Shown: positions 30,862 to 36,897 of the stretch, piece by piece | Layout of the letters: the number at the start of each line of letters is the position of its first letter | How positions within the stretch are numbered: the first letter of the stretch is position 1 | Source: Amycolatopsis orientalis DSM 40040 = KCTC 9412 | Lineage (GTDB): Bacteria > Actinomycetota > Actinomycetes > Mycobacteriales > Pseudonocardiaceae | Assembly (NCBI RefSeq): GCF_000478275.1 | Contig: NZ_ASJB01000080.1 | Coordinates: forward strand, 1 to 64,000 | Length of the DNA stretch: 64,000 nucleotides | Reading direction: 5' to 3' | Program-made: the position numbers and the translations under genes | Notes under the pieces: model-generated | Databases searched by the model: none | Seen by the model: the letters and a program-made list of their open reading frames with translations, nothing else | What the model was told of the DNA's origin: nothing

Positions 30862-31356
30862 TCAGACCCCCTCTTTAGTATCGAACCCGTGTTCGACAAC
30901 TTCCCGCACTTTGCCCACAGCGCTCTGCACGTCCTCGTGTTCCCAGATGCGCACGACCCGCCACCCGGCCTCACCCAGAGCCGCGTCAGCCAGCCGGTCG
31001 CGTTCGATGTTCCGCCGTAGCTTCGGTGTCCAGTACCACTCATTCCGCGTGGGCTCACGACCATGCTCCGGGCAGACGTGCCAGAAGCACCCGTCGACGA
31101 AGACCGCGACCTTACGCCGGGTGAAGACGATGTCGGGCCGCACACGAACACCGGCCGGCAAGTCGAGCCGATGGTCCTTGCGATAGCGAAAGCCGAGGCG
31201 ATGCAATGCCCGGCGCAGCGCGACCTCAGGTTTGGTGTCAGACCGCCGATTCGCCTTCATGTTGCGCGAACGCCCCGCGTTCAGCGGCGCGGGGGATCGC
31301 CGCTGCCCGGCCTTCCGCCGGGCCGGCTCGACACCGTCACTCTCCGACACGTTCAC
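30862..31356 (-). CDS. vsr: Very short patch repair (Vsr) endonuclease of the NaeI-type R-M system
   Basis: 164 residues from a GTG at 31356; a TTG at 31371 or an ATG at residue 33 are alternatives. The Vsr core is clear: SDTKPEVALRRALHRLGFRY at the head, RPDIVFTRRKVAVFVDGCFWH with the catalytic Asp and His, the zinc region CFWHVCPEHG, then PKLRRNIERDR and a closing WEHED. Vsr nicks 5' of the T in T:G mismatches left by deamination of 5-methylcytosine. It is divergent from the C5-methyltransferase, whose site it would protect. A LexA-like box lies in its 3' end. Confidence 0.92.
   Translation of the reverse strand: MNVSESDGVEPARRKAGQRRSPAPLNAGRSRNMKANRRSDTKPEVALRRALHRLGFRYRKDHRLDLPAGVRVRPDIVFTRRKVAVFVDGCFWHVCPEHGREPTRNEWYWTPKLRRNIERDRLADAALGEAGWRVVRIWEHEDVQSAVGKVREVVEHGFDTKEGV
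30881..30896. promoter_or_regulatory. Perfect LexA-consensus sequence inside vsr
   Basis: TCGAACCCGTGTTCGA matches TCGAAC-N4-GTTCGA exactly but lies within the last codons of vsr (encoding EHGFD). No promoter runs from here, so it may be a coding coincidence or a LexA roadblock. Confidence 0.3.
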
Positions 31357-31443
31357 CAACCACCAGACCAATCACAGCTCTGCGTCTCGCGTGAGGCAAG
31401 ATACCGACAGGCCGCCCACCCGCGCAGATAGAGAGGAGCATCG

Positions 31444-32682
31444 ATGAGCACATACGATGTGGTCGAGATCTGCGCAGGCGCCGGCGGGCAAGCCCTGGGC
31501 CTCGAAAAGGCCGGGTTCGAGCATGCCCTTGCCGTGGAACTCGACACACACGCCTGCAACACACTCCGAGCCAACCGGCCCAGCTGGAAGGTCGTGGAAG
31601 CCGACGTAGCCGACCACTCGGAATGGCGCCCAGCCGACTACAAGGGCGTATCACTGCTGGCCGGCGGCGTACCCTGCCCACCTTTTTCGATCGCGGGCAA
31701 GCAACTCGGCGCGAACGACGAGCGCGACCTCTTCGCCTGGGCCGTGGAACAAGTCACCGTGATCCAGCCTCGTGCGCTCATGCTCGAGAACGTCCGGGGG
31801 CTGAGCATGCCCCGCTTCGCCGGGTATCGACAGCACGTGCTCGACCGCCTGGCAGGGCTCGGATACATCGCCGAGTGGCGGCTACTGCACGCGTCAGACT
31901 TCGGTGTAGCGCAGTTACGTCCACGTTTTATCCTCATCGCGCTCAAGGCTGAGGATGCTCCCTACTTCCACTGGCCGGACCACGCAGGGACGCCTCCAAC
32001 GGTCGGTGAAACCTTGATCGACCTCATGGCCGCCGATGGCTGGAAGGGCGCCAAGGCGTGGTCGGAAAAGGCGAACAAGATCGCACCGACCATCGTCGGC
32101 GGTTCGAAGAAACACGGCGGAGCCGATCTGGGCCCGACACGTGCGAAACGTGCCTGGGCCGAGATGAGTGTAGACGCGCTCGGGGTCGCTGACGCTCCTC
32201 CAACGTCGGACCACCCTGTGGACTTCATCCCGAAGCTGACGACGGAAATGGTCGCTCGCATCCAGGGCTGGTCTGACGACTACCCGTGGGAATTCACTGG
32301 ACGGAAGACGTCCAGGTACCGGCAGATCGGCAACGCCTTCCCCCCACCGGTTGCTCGCGCGGTTGGCGAAGCGATCATCCGTGCGTTCAACCGGGAAGGT
32401 GAGCCCAAGAAGATGGAGAGCGCCGAGCGCGATCCGGTCTACAAAGCTCTCCGCGAAGCCGAGGGCTTCCTCACTCCCGAACGCCTGATGAAGCTCGTCG
32501 GCCTCACCGATCCCGCAGAGCTCGAACGCCGGATCGGCCTGCTCAGTCGCGACTTCGAGGTCGAAATCGACACCTCAAACGCTAAGACCGCCTACAAACT
32601 CGGTAACTTCAAAGCCTTTGTAGGACAAGAAGACCACGACCGGCACGACCTCTTCCTGAAGCACCGCGCGAAGATCAGCTGA
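31444..32682 (+). CDS. DNA (cytosine-5) methyltransferase, M.NaeI-like
   Basis: 412 residues. Motif I is EICAGAGGQALGLEKAGF (residues 8-25), motif IV GGVPCPPFS with the catalytic Cys78, motif VI ENVRG at 115-119, motif VIII QLRPRFILIA with Gln157/Arg159/Arg161, and motif X RYRQIGNAFPPPVARAVG. The target-recognition region lies between VIII and X. A C-terminal extension of about 90 residues after motif X carries a small winged-helix-like unit that the usual enzymes lack. Neighbouring NaeI-type nuclease suggests GCCGGC as target, which is inferred. Confidence 0.93.
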   Translation: MSTYDVVEICAGAGGQALGLEKAGFEHALAVELDTHACNTLRANRPSWKVVEADVADHSEWRPADYKGVSLLAGGVPCPPFSIAGKQLGANDERDLFAWAVEQVTVIQPRALMLENVRGLSMPRFAGYRQHVLDRLAGLGYIAEWRLLHASDFGVAQLRPRFILIALKAEDAPYFHWPDHAGTPPTVGETLIDLMAADGWKGAKAWSEKANKIAPTIVGGSKKHGGADLGPTRAKRAWAEMSVDALGVADAPPTSDHPVDFIPKLTTEMVARIQGWSDDYPWEFTGRKTSRYRQIGNAFPPPVARAVGEAIIRAFNREGEPKKMESAERDPVYKALREAEGFLTPERLMKLVGLTDPAELERRIGLLSRDFEVEIDTSNAKTAYKLGNFKAFVGQEDHDRHDLFLKHRAKIS

Positions 32683-32688
32683 TGCCGG

Positions 32689-32718
32689 GCCGGGCCCGCA
32701 GTTCGATGCGGGCCCGGC
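32689..32718. terminator. Perfect 12-bp hairpin between methyltransferase and HNH genes
   Basis: GCCGGGCCCGCA (32689-32700), loop GTTCGA, TGCGGGCCCGGC (32707-32718). It lies between the convergent stops at 32682 and 32725, so it can end both transcripts. The arm GCCGGGCCCGCA is self-complementary in its core. Confidence 0.8.
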
Positions 32719-32724
32719 TCCGGT

Positions 32725-33552
32725 TCACCCTCGGCCGCGCTTGGTATAGGGAGCAAGCCGGTCCACCTCGGCCCTGATGGAGCCCGGAGGCCAGGGTTTC
32801 CAGCTTTCCGCGCGGTACCAGGTGTTGGTTCGGCCGGTGATGGGATCTCTCTTACGTCTTGAAGAGATCTTCCAGCCGAGCAAACGAAGTTCACGAAGGC
32901 GTCGTTGCCAGTCCTCCTGGTACTGATGCATCGACGCAACGACACCAATCAAGCTGGACGGAGCCCAGTCACCTCGAAACGCTTTGAGCAGCTCACCAAT
33001 CCGCCCATGCGGCTCGGCGTGAGCGGAGGCGGCACGGATCTCCGCGGCGTATGCGTCATAGGTCGCGTAAAAGTCCTTCTTCCCCGAGTTGCACTCGACA
33101 CAAAGCGGCTGGAGGTTATCCAGTTCGTCGGTTCCACCCCACTCGCGAGGAACCTTGTGGTCGACATCGAGGACCACCCCATGGTCCAGCGGCGTTCTTC
33201 CGCACTGAGCACAACGCTTCGGAGAGAGGACTTCAGCCCTGACCCTCCTGCTCAGGGCCTTCCTGGACCCATCCTTCTTAACCTCAGACCAGCCTTCAAG
33301 CCGGTACAGGTGCTCAGAGCCAGAGCGAACAGCAAGAACTTGGAAGTGATCACGCAGATCACGGACCCTGCGGTCCGTCTGCGACAAAGCTTCGCCGAGG
33401 ACTTCGGCGATGTGCGCACGAATCTCGCGCATAGTCGGCGGATTGCTCCGGCGTTCGTACAAGAACTTGTAGAGCACCCGATGTGACTCGCTTGTCAGAA
33501 TCGACAAATCTGGCGATCCGGGCTTCGGCAAAGCACGCTTCTTCTGCGGCAT
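32725..33552 (-). CDS. HNH endonuclease with N-terminal winged-helix domain (R-M island)
   Basis: 275 residues from the ATG at 33552 (MPQKKRALPKPG), 5 bp after the NaeI-like gene, so co-transcribed. Residues 24-88 look like a winged helix (PTMREIRAHIAEVLGEALSQ, then DRRVRDLRDHFQVLAV). The HNH module has zinc Cys114/Cys117 (CAQC), LDVDHKVPREWGG with Asp131/His132, NLQPL and Cys151/Cys154 (CVEC). The C-terminal 110 residues are helical and basic. It may be an accessory nuclease or a second restriction activity. Confidence 0.88.
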   Translation of the reverse strand: MPQKKRALPKPGSPDLSILTSESHRVLYKFLYERRSNPPTMREIRAHIAEVLGEALSQTDRRVRDLRDHFQVLAVRSGSEHLYRLEGWSEVKKDGSRKALSRRVRAEVLSPKRCAQCGRTPLDHGVVLDVDHKVPREWGGTDELDNLQPLCVECNSGKKDFYATYDAYAAEIRAASAHAEPHGRIGELLKAFRGDWAPSSLIGVVASMHQYQEDWQRRLRELRLLGWKISSRRKRDPITGRTNTWYRAESWKPWPPGSIRAEVDRLAPYTKRGRG

Positions 33553-33557
33553 GAGAT

Positions 33558-34523
33558 CTATTCCTCCACCGGCGCCTTGCGCTTTCGGGGAACGATGGGC
33601 GCTGGAACGACTGACTCCTCGTCGTCGCTCGCCACGACCCACAACCTTCCCTCAATCTCAGCTGTGGGCCGCTTCTCCTCCAAGCCGGCCGGTACGACCC
33701 TGGCCGCGACGACCTGTCCCTTCTTCGGAACAGGCAGCCCCAGTGAACGGGCCACCAGCGGATCGCGATCCTGATGACCCAGCACTAGGATGCCTTCGGG
33801 ACGAAGTCCATCACGAGCACCACCTGAGTCCCGGGCACGTTTCATCGAATCGTCTTGCTGCGCGACAGTGGCAATTTCAGCCCGTCTGACGATCCTTCCC
33901 TGCACCAACCGGAAAAGTTCGTTGATCCTTGCCTGGCCACTAGCACCCCTTCGGCCTCGCGCACCAAAGATCCGCTCGCGTTTGTCGGCGGGAAGCTCAA
34001 GGAAAAGATTGGGCTCAAGCACTTTGTGGTTTTCCCACAGTGGAAGGATTGCAGCCCTTCCAGCCTTGTTGAGCGTGTTCTTGCTGTCGCGATTTGCTCC
34101 ACGGTTGAGGTACTCAGGACGAACTCTGACCAGCCCGGCGGACCAGGACTGTTTCAAGTCTTCCGCCCAAAGAAGCAAACAGATATGACCGACCGCCTCG
34201 GGCGGAAGCATCCAGCCTTTCGACATCGAATACTTACAGTCGACGTCGATACCAGCGATCTTGTAGTCCATCACGGCACCGTCTTCGAACCCGAACTCGC
34301 GATGCAGATTGATCTCAATCAGCGTTCCCATATAGGTCTTTTCGGTCTTGTGCAACTGGTCAAAGGACCACCTGCCCGTACGCTGACCGTCATAAAGTTG
34401 ATCGAGCGTGTCCCGAAGAACCGCGGCAACTCTGTCACCAGAAGGATCTCTTCGATAAAGCTCATCTCTCACCGCCAGCACCTCGGAATCTGCGGCGGCA
34501 AGGTCAGACAGACCAGGAAGCAT
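33558..34523 (-). CDS. NaeI-family type IIE restriction endonuclease
   Basis: 321 residues from the ATG at 34523 (MLPGLSDLAAADSEV; GAGGGGG five bases upstream), close to NaeI itself (317 as I recall). The numbering coincides with NaeI: Leu43 in LDQLYDGQRTGRW, the residue whose change to Lys turns NaeI into a topoisomerase, and the catalytic set Glu70 (IEINLHREF), Asp86 (VMDYKI), Asp95 and Lys97 (DVDCKYS). The C-terminal Topo domain is conserved too (ARVNELFR-like AGINELFRLVQG region, ATVAQQDD, GARDGLRPEGILVLGHQD). NaeI cleaves GCCGGC after binding a second effector site; same specificity is expected but not shown. Confidence 0.95.
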   Translation of the reverse strand: MLPGLSDLAAADSEVLAVRDELYRRDPSGDRVAAVLRDTLDQLYDGQRTGRWSFDQLHKTEKTYMGTLIEINLHREFGFEDGAVMDYKIAGIDVDCKYSMSKGWMLPPEAVGHICLLLWAEDLKQSWSAGLVRVRPEYLNRGANRDSKNTLNKAGRAAILPLWENHKVLEPNLFLELPADKRERIFGARGRRGASGQARINELFRLVQGRIVRRAEIATVAQQDDSMKRARDSGGARDGLRPEGILVLGHQDRDPLVARSLGLPVPKKGQVVAARVVPAGLEEKRPTAEIEGRLWVVASDDEESVVPAPIVPRKRKAPVEE

Positions 34524-34570
34524 CAATTCCCCCTCAAAGAAATTGAATGAAACAACTGTGTCAAGTGAGA

Positions 34571-35290
34571 TCAAGAGGAAAGCGAGCGCCCCAACCGTCG
34601 CATGATCTCCTCGCGCTGTGCACCAGGAAGCTGCCAAAGATGCGACATCGCCCGCTCAACCCGGCTTTGCTCACGCTTTCCAGCAACAAGCCAGGCAAGC
34701 AGCATTTGCTTGTCCTTGCGGGGAAGTTCCGTAATCTCGTCCCACACCTGGCGCTCACTGAACCTGGGAGACGCCAGATGCTTGGCCGTCTCGTTGCACC
34801 GCGAGCATTCGGTCACGAGATTTTCCTCGCCTGAAGCGGATCCATACTTGTGTGGCTCGACATGACCAATGGTCAGCCGCGCCGCCGCTTCCGTCTCATC
34901 GGGATAGAGCTCTCCTGGCAAGATCCCACAGCGAACGCACCGGTGGTTGTCCCTCTCGAAGACTCTCCGGCGAGTCGCAGCCGTGACGACCCTCAACCCT
35001 GCGGCGCGGTGCTCCTTTTCCCATACCGGCTTACCGATCTTTTCCAGCAGAAGCTCGCCTGGAGCAAGGCCACCACGATCGCGATAGGTCAGGATCGACC
35101 ATCCGGCAGGCCGGAGATCGCGCATACGCCTGTCGATCTGTTCCACTCCCGGGATCGCTTCCCGAAGCTGCTGCTTCACGAAGCGCCCGCCCTCACCCAC
35201 CTCATCGGCAAGCCAGAGCGCAACCCTCACCCGCGTCCCCAGATTCGGGTTCCTCCAGTCGGGCTTGGCCCCAGCATCGTCAACAGACAC
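34571..35290 (-). CDS. HNH endonuclease with N-terminal winged-helix domain (R-M island)
   Basis: 239 residues from a GTG at 35290 with GGAGG before it. Residues 20-70 contain the same kind of module as the other HNH protein, here QIDRRMRDLRPAGWSILTYR. The HNH core begins RRRVFERDNHRCVRCG with Cys118/Cys121, IGHVEPHKYG with His143, ENLVTECSRCNETAKH with Cys162/Cys165. The C-terminus is helical. It is first in the three-gene - strand unit with the NaeI-like gene and the other HNH gene. Its A/T-rich upstream region differs from the host's base composition. Confidence 0.88.
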   Translation of the reverse strand: MSVDDAGAKPDWRNPNLGTRVRVALWLADEVGEGGRFVKQQLREAIPGVEQIDRRMRDLRPAGWSILTYRDRGGLAPGELLLEKIGKPVWEKEHRAAGLRVVTAATRRRVFERDNHRCVRCGILPGELYPDETEAAARLTIGHVEPHKYGSASGEENLVTECSRCNETAKHLASPRFSERQVWDEITELPRKDKQMLLAWLVAGKREQSRVERAMSHLWQLPGAQREEIMRRLGRSLSS

Positions 35291-35430
35291 CCACTACCTC
35301 CGAAGCACGCGAAGCGACCTTCGCACCGTACGCCGCCGAAGCTTGCTTCGGCAAGTAGCGGCACCAGTGGCATCTCGCACGGCAACGCCCCCATCGGCCG
35401 CCGCCACCAGACCGCGCCATCAAAAACAAA

Positions 35431-35459
35431 TTGCAAAAAATCGACGCGTCGTTCATAGT
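35431..35459 (+). promoter_or_regulatory. Predicted housekeeping promoter
   Basis: TTGCAA (35431-35436) and CATAGT (35454-35459) with a 17-bp spacer, in an A-rich stretch unusual for this genome. It lies 30 bp upstream of the small ORF at 35490, on the strand opposite the R-M genes. Confidence 0.5.
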
Positions 35460-35489
35460 AAGAACACTCAACCAAGCACAGGAGTAGTC

Positions 35490-35630
35490 ATGACGAACGC
35501 GCACCAGCGAAAGGCGCAGCGCCGGCATTCGGCCATCGCGTCCGCTGCCGCCTGTCCGTCGAACTCTGGTCGACGGCCGTCATCCTGGCCTGGCCAGTGG
35601 CTTCTGACCTGCGAGGGCTCCCCATCATGA
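35490..35630 (+). CDS. 46-residue basic small protein or leader peptide
   Basis: MTNAHQRKAQRRHSAIASAA at the N-terminus, Ser/Arg-rich, then SSWPGQWLLTCEGSPS. AGGAG lies five bases before the ATG, a promoter is seen at 35431 and a hairpin with a T-run follows at 35653, so it is a complete small transcription unit. The region upstream (35291-35430) holds only the leaders of this unit and of the HNH gene. No family recognised; it may be a regulatory RNA with an incidental ORF. Confidence 0.4.
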   Translation: MTNAHQRKAQRRHSAIASAAACPSNSGRRPSSWPGQWLLTCEGSPS

Positions 35631-35652
35631 CGCCATAGCGCGTGATGTCAGG

Positions 35653-35694
35653 GAGCCGCCCATCGGGAGACCGATCCGGGCGGCTTCTCTTTTT
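35653..35694 (+). terminator. Intrinsic terminator
   Basis: GAGCCGCCC, inner ATCGG-GAGA-CCGAT hairpin, GGGCGGCTTC, then TCTTTTT. It is the most canonical rho-independent terminator in the window and closes the small + strand unit before the tRNA array. Confidence 0.85.
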
Positions 35695-35717
35695 GGTATG
35701 CCCGAATTCAATTCCTT

Positions 35718-35786
35718 ATCGGCGAGCTTGGGAAGCGGAACTGCCTCCAAAACCGTATCCAGGGGGTTCGACTCCTCCCGCCGGTG
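35718..35786 (+). pseudogene. Degenerate tRNA-Trp(CCA)-like element
   Basis: Acceptor arms ATCGGCG/CGCCGGT pair (one G-U) and the T arm GGGGG-TTCGACT-CCTCC is intact with one G-U. The anticodon loop reads CTCCAAA (anticodon CCA), but the anticodon stem ACTGC/ACCGT has only three of five pairs and the D arm is shrunken. With 69 nt it is short. Probably a decayed or very unorthodox tRNA at the head of the array. Between it and the next tRNA I see nothing recognisable. Confidence 0.45.
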
Positions 35787-35909
35787 CTCGACGCTGCCCA
35801 TTTCAGCGCGAACCTTGATAACCAAAGACATTTCCCAAAAGCTCGTCCCCGTCGCCAAATGAGGCGGCCAGGCCGAGCGCCGGTGGAGGCGTGCATGCGT
35901 CTCCGCCTC

Positions 35910-35983
35910 GCCCTTGTAGCTCAGGTGGACAGAGCGCCGCACTACGAATGCGGAGGTCCCAGGTTCGAGTCCTGGCAGGGGTA
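35910..35983 (+). tRNA. tRNA-Arg (anticodon ACG), array copy
   Basis: Cloverleaf: acceptor GCCCTTG/CAGGGGT (two wobble pairs), D stem GCTC/GAGC, anticodon stem CCGCA/TGCGG around CTACGAA, T stem CCAGG/CCTGG, discriminator A. No encoded CCA. It duplicates the anticodon of the canonical host-like tRNA-Arg at 36627 but differs widely in sequence, as expected for an acquired tRNA. Confidence 0.88.
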
Positions 35984-36018
35984 CTGGTCGGTGTGTTCGA
36001 GGGGGATACACCGATCGG

Positions 36019-36094
36019 CGGATGCGAGGGGCATGGCGACCCCACCTGATTTGGGATCAGGAGTCACCGCGTTCGACTCGCGGGCGTCCGACCA
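36019..36094 (+). tRNA. tRNA-Pro (anticodon TGG), array copy
   Basis: Acceptor CGGATGC/GCGTCCG (one G-U), D stem GGGG/CCCC, anticodon stem CCTGA/TCAGG around TTTGGGA, T stem CCGCG/CGCGG, discriminator A followed by encoded CCA (36092-36094). Position 8 is G rather than the usual U. Confidence 0.85.
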
Positions 36095-36107
36095 GGAAGT
36101 ACACCAA

Positions 36108-36196
36108 GGAGGATTGGCCGAGTCCGGTAAGGCAACCGTCCCGAAAACGGTGGTCGGCGCGAGAGCGTCGCGCAGGTTCGAATCCTGCATCCTCCG
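36108..36196 (+). tRNA. tRNA-Ser (anticodon CGA) with C at position 33
   Basis: Acceptor GGAGGAT/ATCCTCC, D stem GCC/GGC, long variable arm GGCGC-GAGA-GCGTC, T stem GCAGG/CCTGC, discriminator G: a class II serine tRNA. The anticodon loop is CCCGAAA, so the near-universal U33 is C. It may be poorly functional or altered in decoding. Confidence 0.8.
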
Positions 36197-36199
36197 CAA

Positions 36200-36271
36200 G
36201 CCCCTGTGGTCCAACGGATACGACTCCGGCGTCCGAAGCCGGGAATGCAGGTTCGACTCCTGCTGGGGGCA
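36200..36271 (+). tRNA. tRNA-Arg (anticodon CCG), array copy
   Basis: Acceptor GCCCCTG/TGGGGGC, D stem GTC/GAC, anticodon stem CCGGC/GCCGG around GTCCGAA, four-base variable loop, T stem GCAGG/CCTGC, discriminator A. Only 3 bp follow the preceding tRNA. Confidence 0.83.
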
Positions 36272-36286
36272 CGATGATCCGAGCTT

Positions 36287-36358
36287 GGCCCACTTCACGA
36301 CGGTCGTGCTGCGGCTTGCAAAGCCGTTGGATACCGGGTTCGACTCCCGGGTGGGTCT
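36287..36358 (+). tRNA. tRNA-Cys (anticodon GCA), array copy
   Basis: Acceptor GGCCCAC/GTGGGTC, D stem CACG/CGTG, anticodon stem GCGGC/GCCGT around TTGCAAA, T stem CCGGG/CCCGG, discriminator T (U73, the usual cysteine identity element). Last member of the array. Confidence 0.83.
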
Positions 36359-36575
36359 CTTGTTCTCTACCTAGCCCTAACGCCCGCCTCGCACCGTCTG
36401 GCCGGCTGAGCGGCAAAGGCCCCCAGGAACGGCCCGAGTACACCGAACCGTTCCACGCGGAGCTGTACGACCTCTCCGAGCCCGGCAGTGGCCGGTGGAC
36501 GCAGATCGCTTACGCGCTAACCGGGGGGCGCCTTGGCCGCTCTCCGACGCCACTGAGAGTCCACAACGGACAGAC
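36359..36575 (+). other. Gap with a possible coding relic
   Basis: From about 36430 a + strand frame reads RPEYTEPFHAELYDLSEPGS and continues plausibly to the terminator at 36576, but has no start or upstream domain of its own. It looks like the 3' fragment of a gene disrupted when the tRNA array arrived. I recognise no family. Confidence 0.3.
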
Positions 36576-36606
36576 AAAAAGGCCCTCCCGCGAACGGGAG
36601 GGCCTT
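36576..36606 (-). terminator. Terminator of the tRNA-Arg gene
   Basis: On the - strand AAGGCCCTCCCG-TTCG-CGGGAGGGCCTT is followed by a T-run (TTTTT). It lies 20 bp beyond the 3' end of tRNA-Arg at 36627 and is a canonical intrinsic terminator. Confidence 0.85.
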
Positions 36607-36626
36607 AGTGCTGTCTCAACCAGACG

Positions 36627-36700
36627 TGCGCCCGAAGGGATTCGAACCCCTGACCTTCTGATCCGTAGTCAGATGCTCTATCCAGCTGAGCTACGGGCGC
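36627..36700 (-). tRNA. tRNA-Arg (anticodon ACG), canonical
   Basis: Acceptor GCGCCCG/CGGGCGC, D stem GCTC/GAGC, anticodon stem TCTGA/TCAGA around CTACGGA, T stem AGGGG/CCCTT (closing G-U), discriminator A. Sequence resembles ordinary actinobacterial chromosomal tRNA-Arg. The neighbouring array on the other strand suggests use of this locus as an insertion site. Confidence 0.95.
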
Positions 36701-36742
36701 TTGTTCAGTTTTCAATCTAGCACCTGCCGGAACAGGTGCCAG

Positions 36743-36832
36743 CGGAGGCTCCGGGATTTGAACCCGGGAGGGGGGGTTACCCCCAACCGCATTAGCAGTG
36801 CGGCGCCATAGACCAGACTAGGCGAAGCCTCC
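36743..36832 (-). tRNA. tRNA-Ser (anticodon GCT), canonical
   Basis: Acceptor GGAGGCT/AGCCTCC, anticodon stem CGCAC... around CTGCTAA, long variable arm TTGGGGG-TAA-CCCCCCC, T loop TTCAAAT, discriminator G. An ordinary class II tRNA-Ser transcribed with tRNA-Arg downstream of it. Confidence 0.95.
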
Positions 36833-36897
36833 CAGGTCGAACGACCACTGCCCAGATAGGTTACACACCCCGCGGACCCTCGCGAAAGGGACCCCCC

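Noticed and set aside
35227..35475. 82-codon - strand frame with several Cys upstream of the second HNH gene
   Set aside because: Starts within the small + strand unit's promoter region, has no ribosome site and overlaps the HNH start; composition is irregular.
30862..36358. Complete integrative element with integrase and attachment sites
   Set aside because: No integrase, excisionase or convincing direct repeats at the ends are visible in the window, so only an island is claimed.
36022..36720. 232-codon frame through the tRNA array
   Set aside because: It runs across well-folded tRNA genes on both strands; only the short relic near 36430 looks coding-like.
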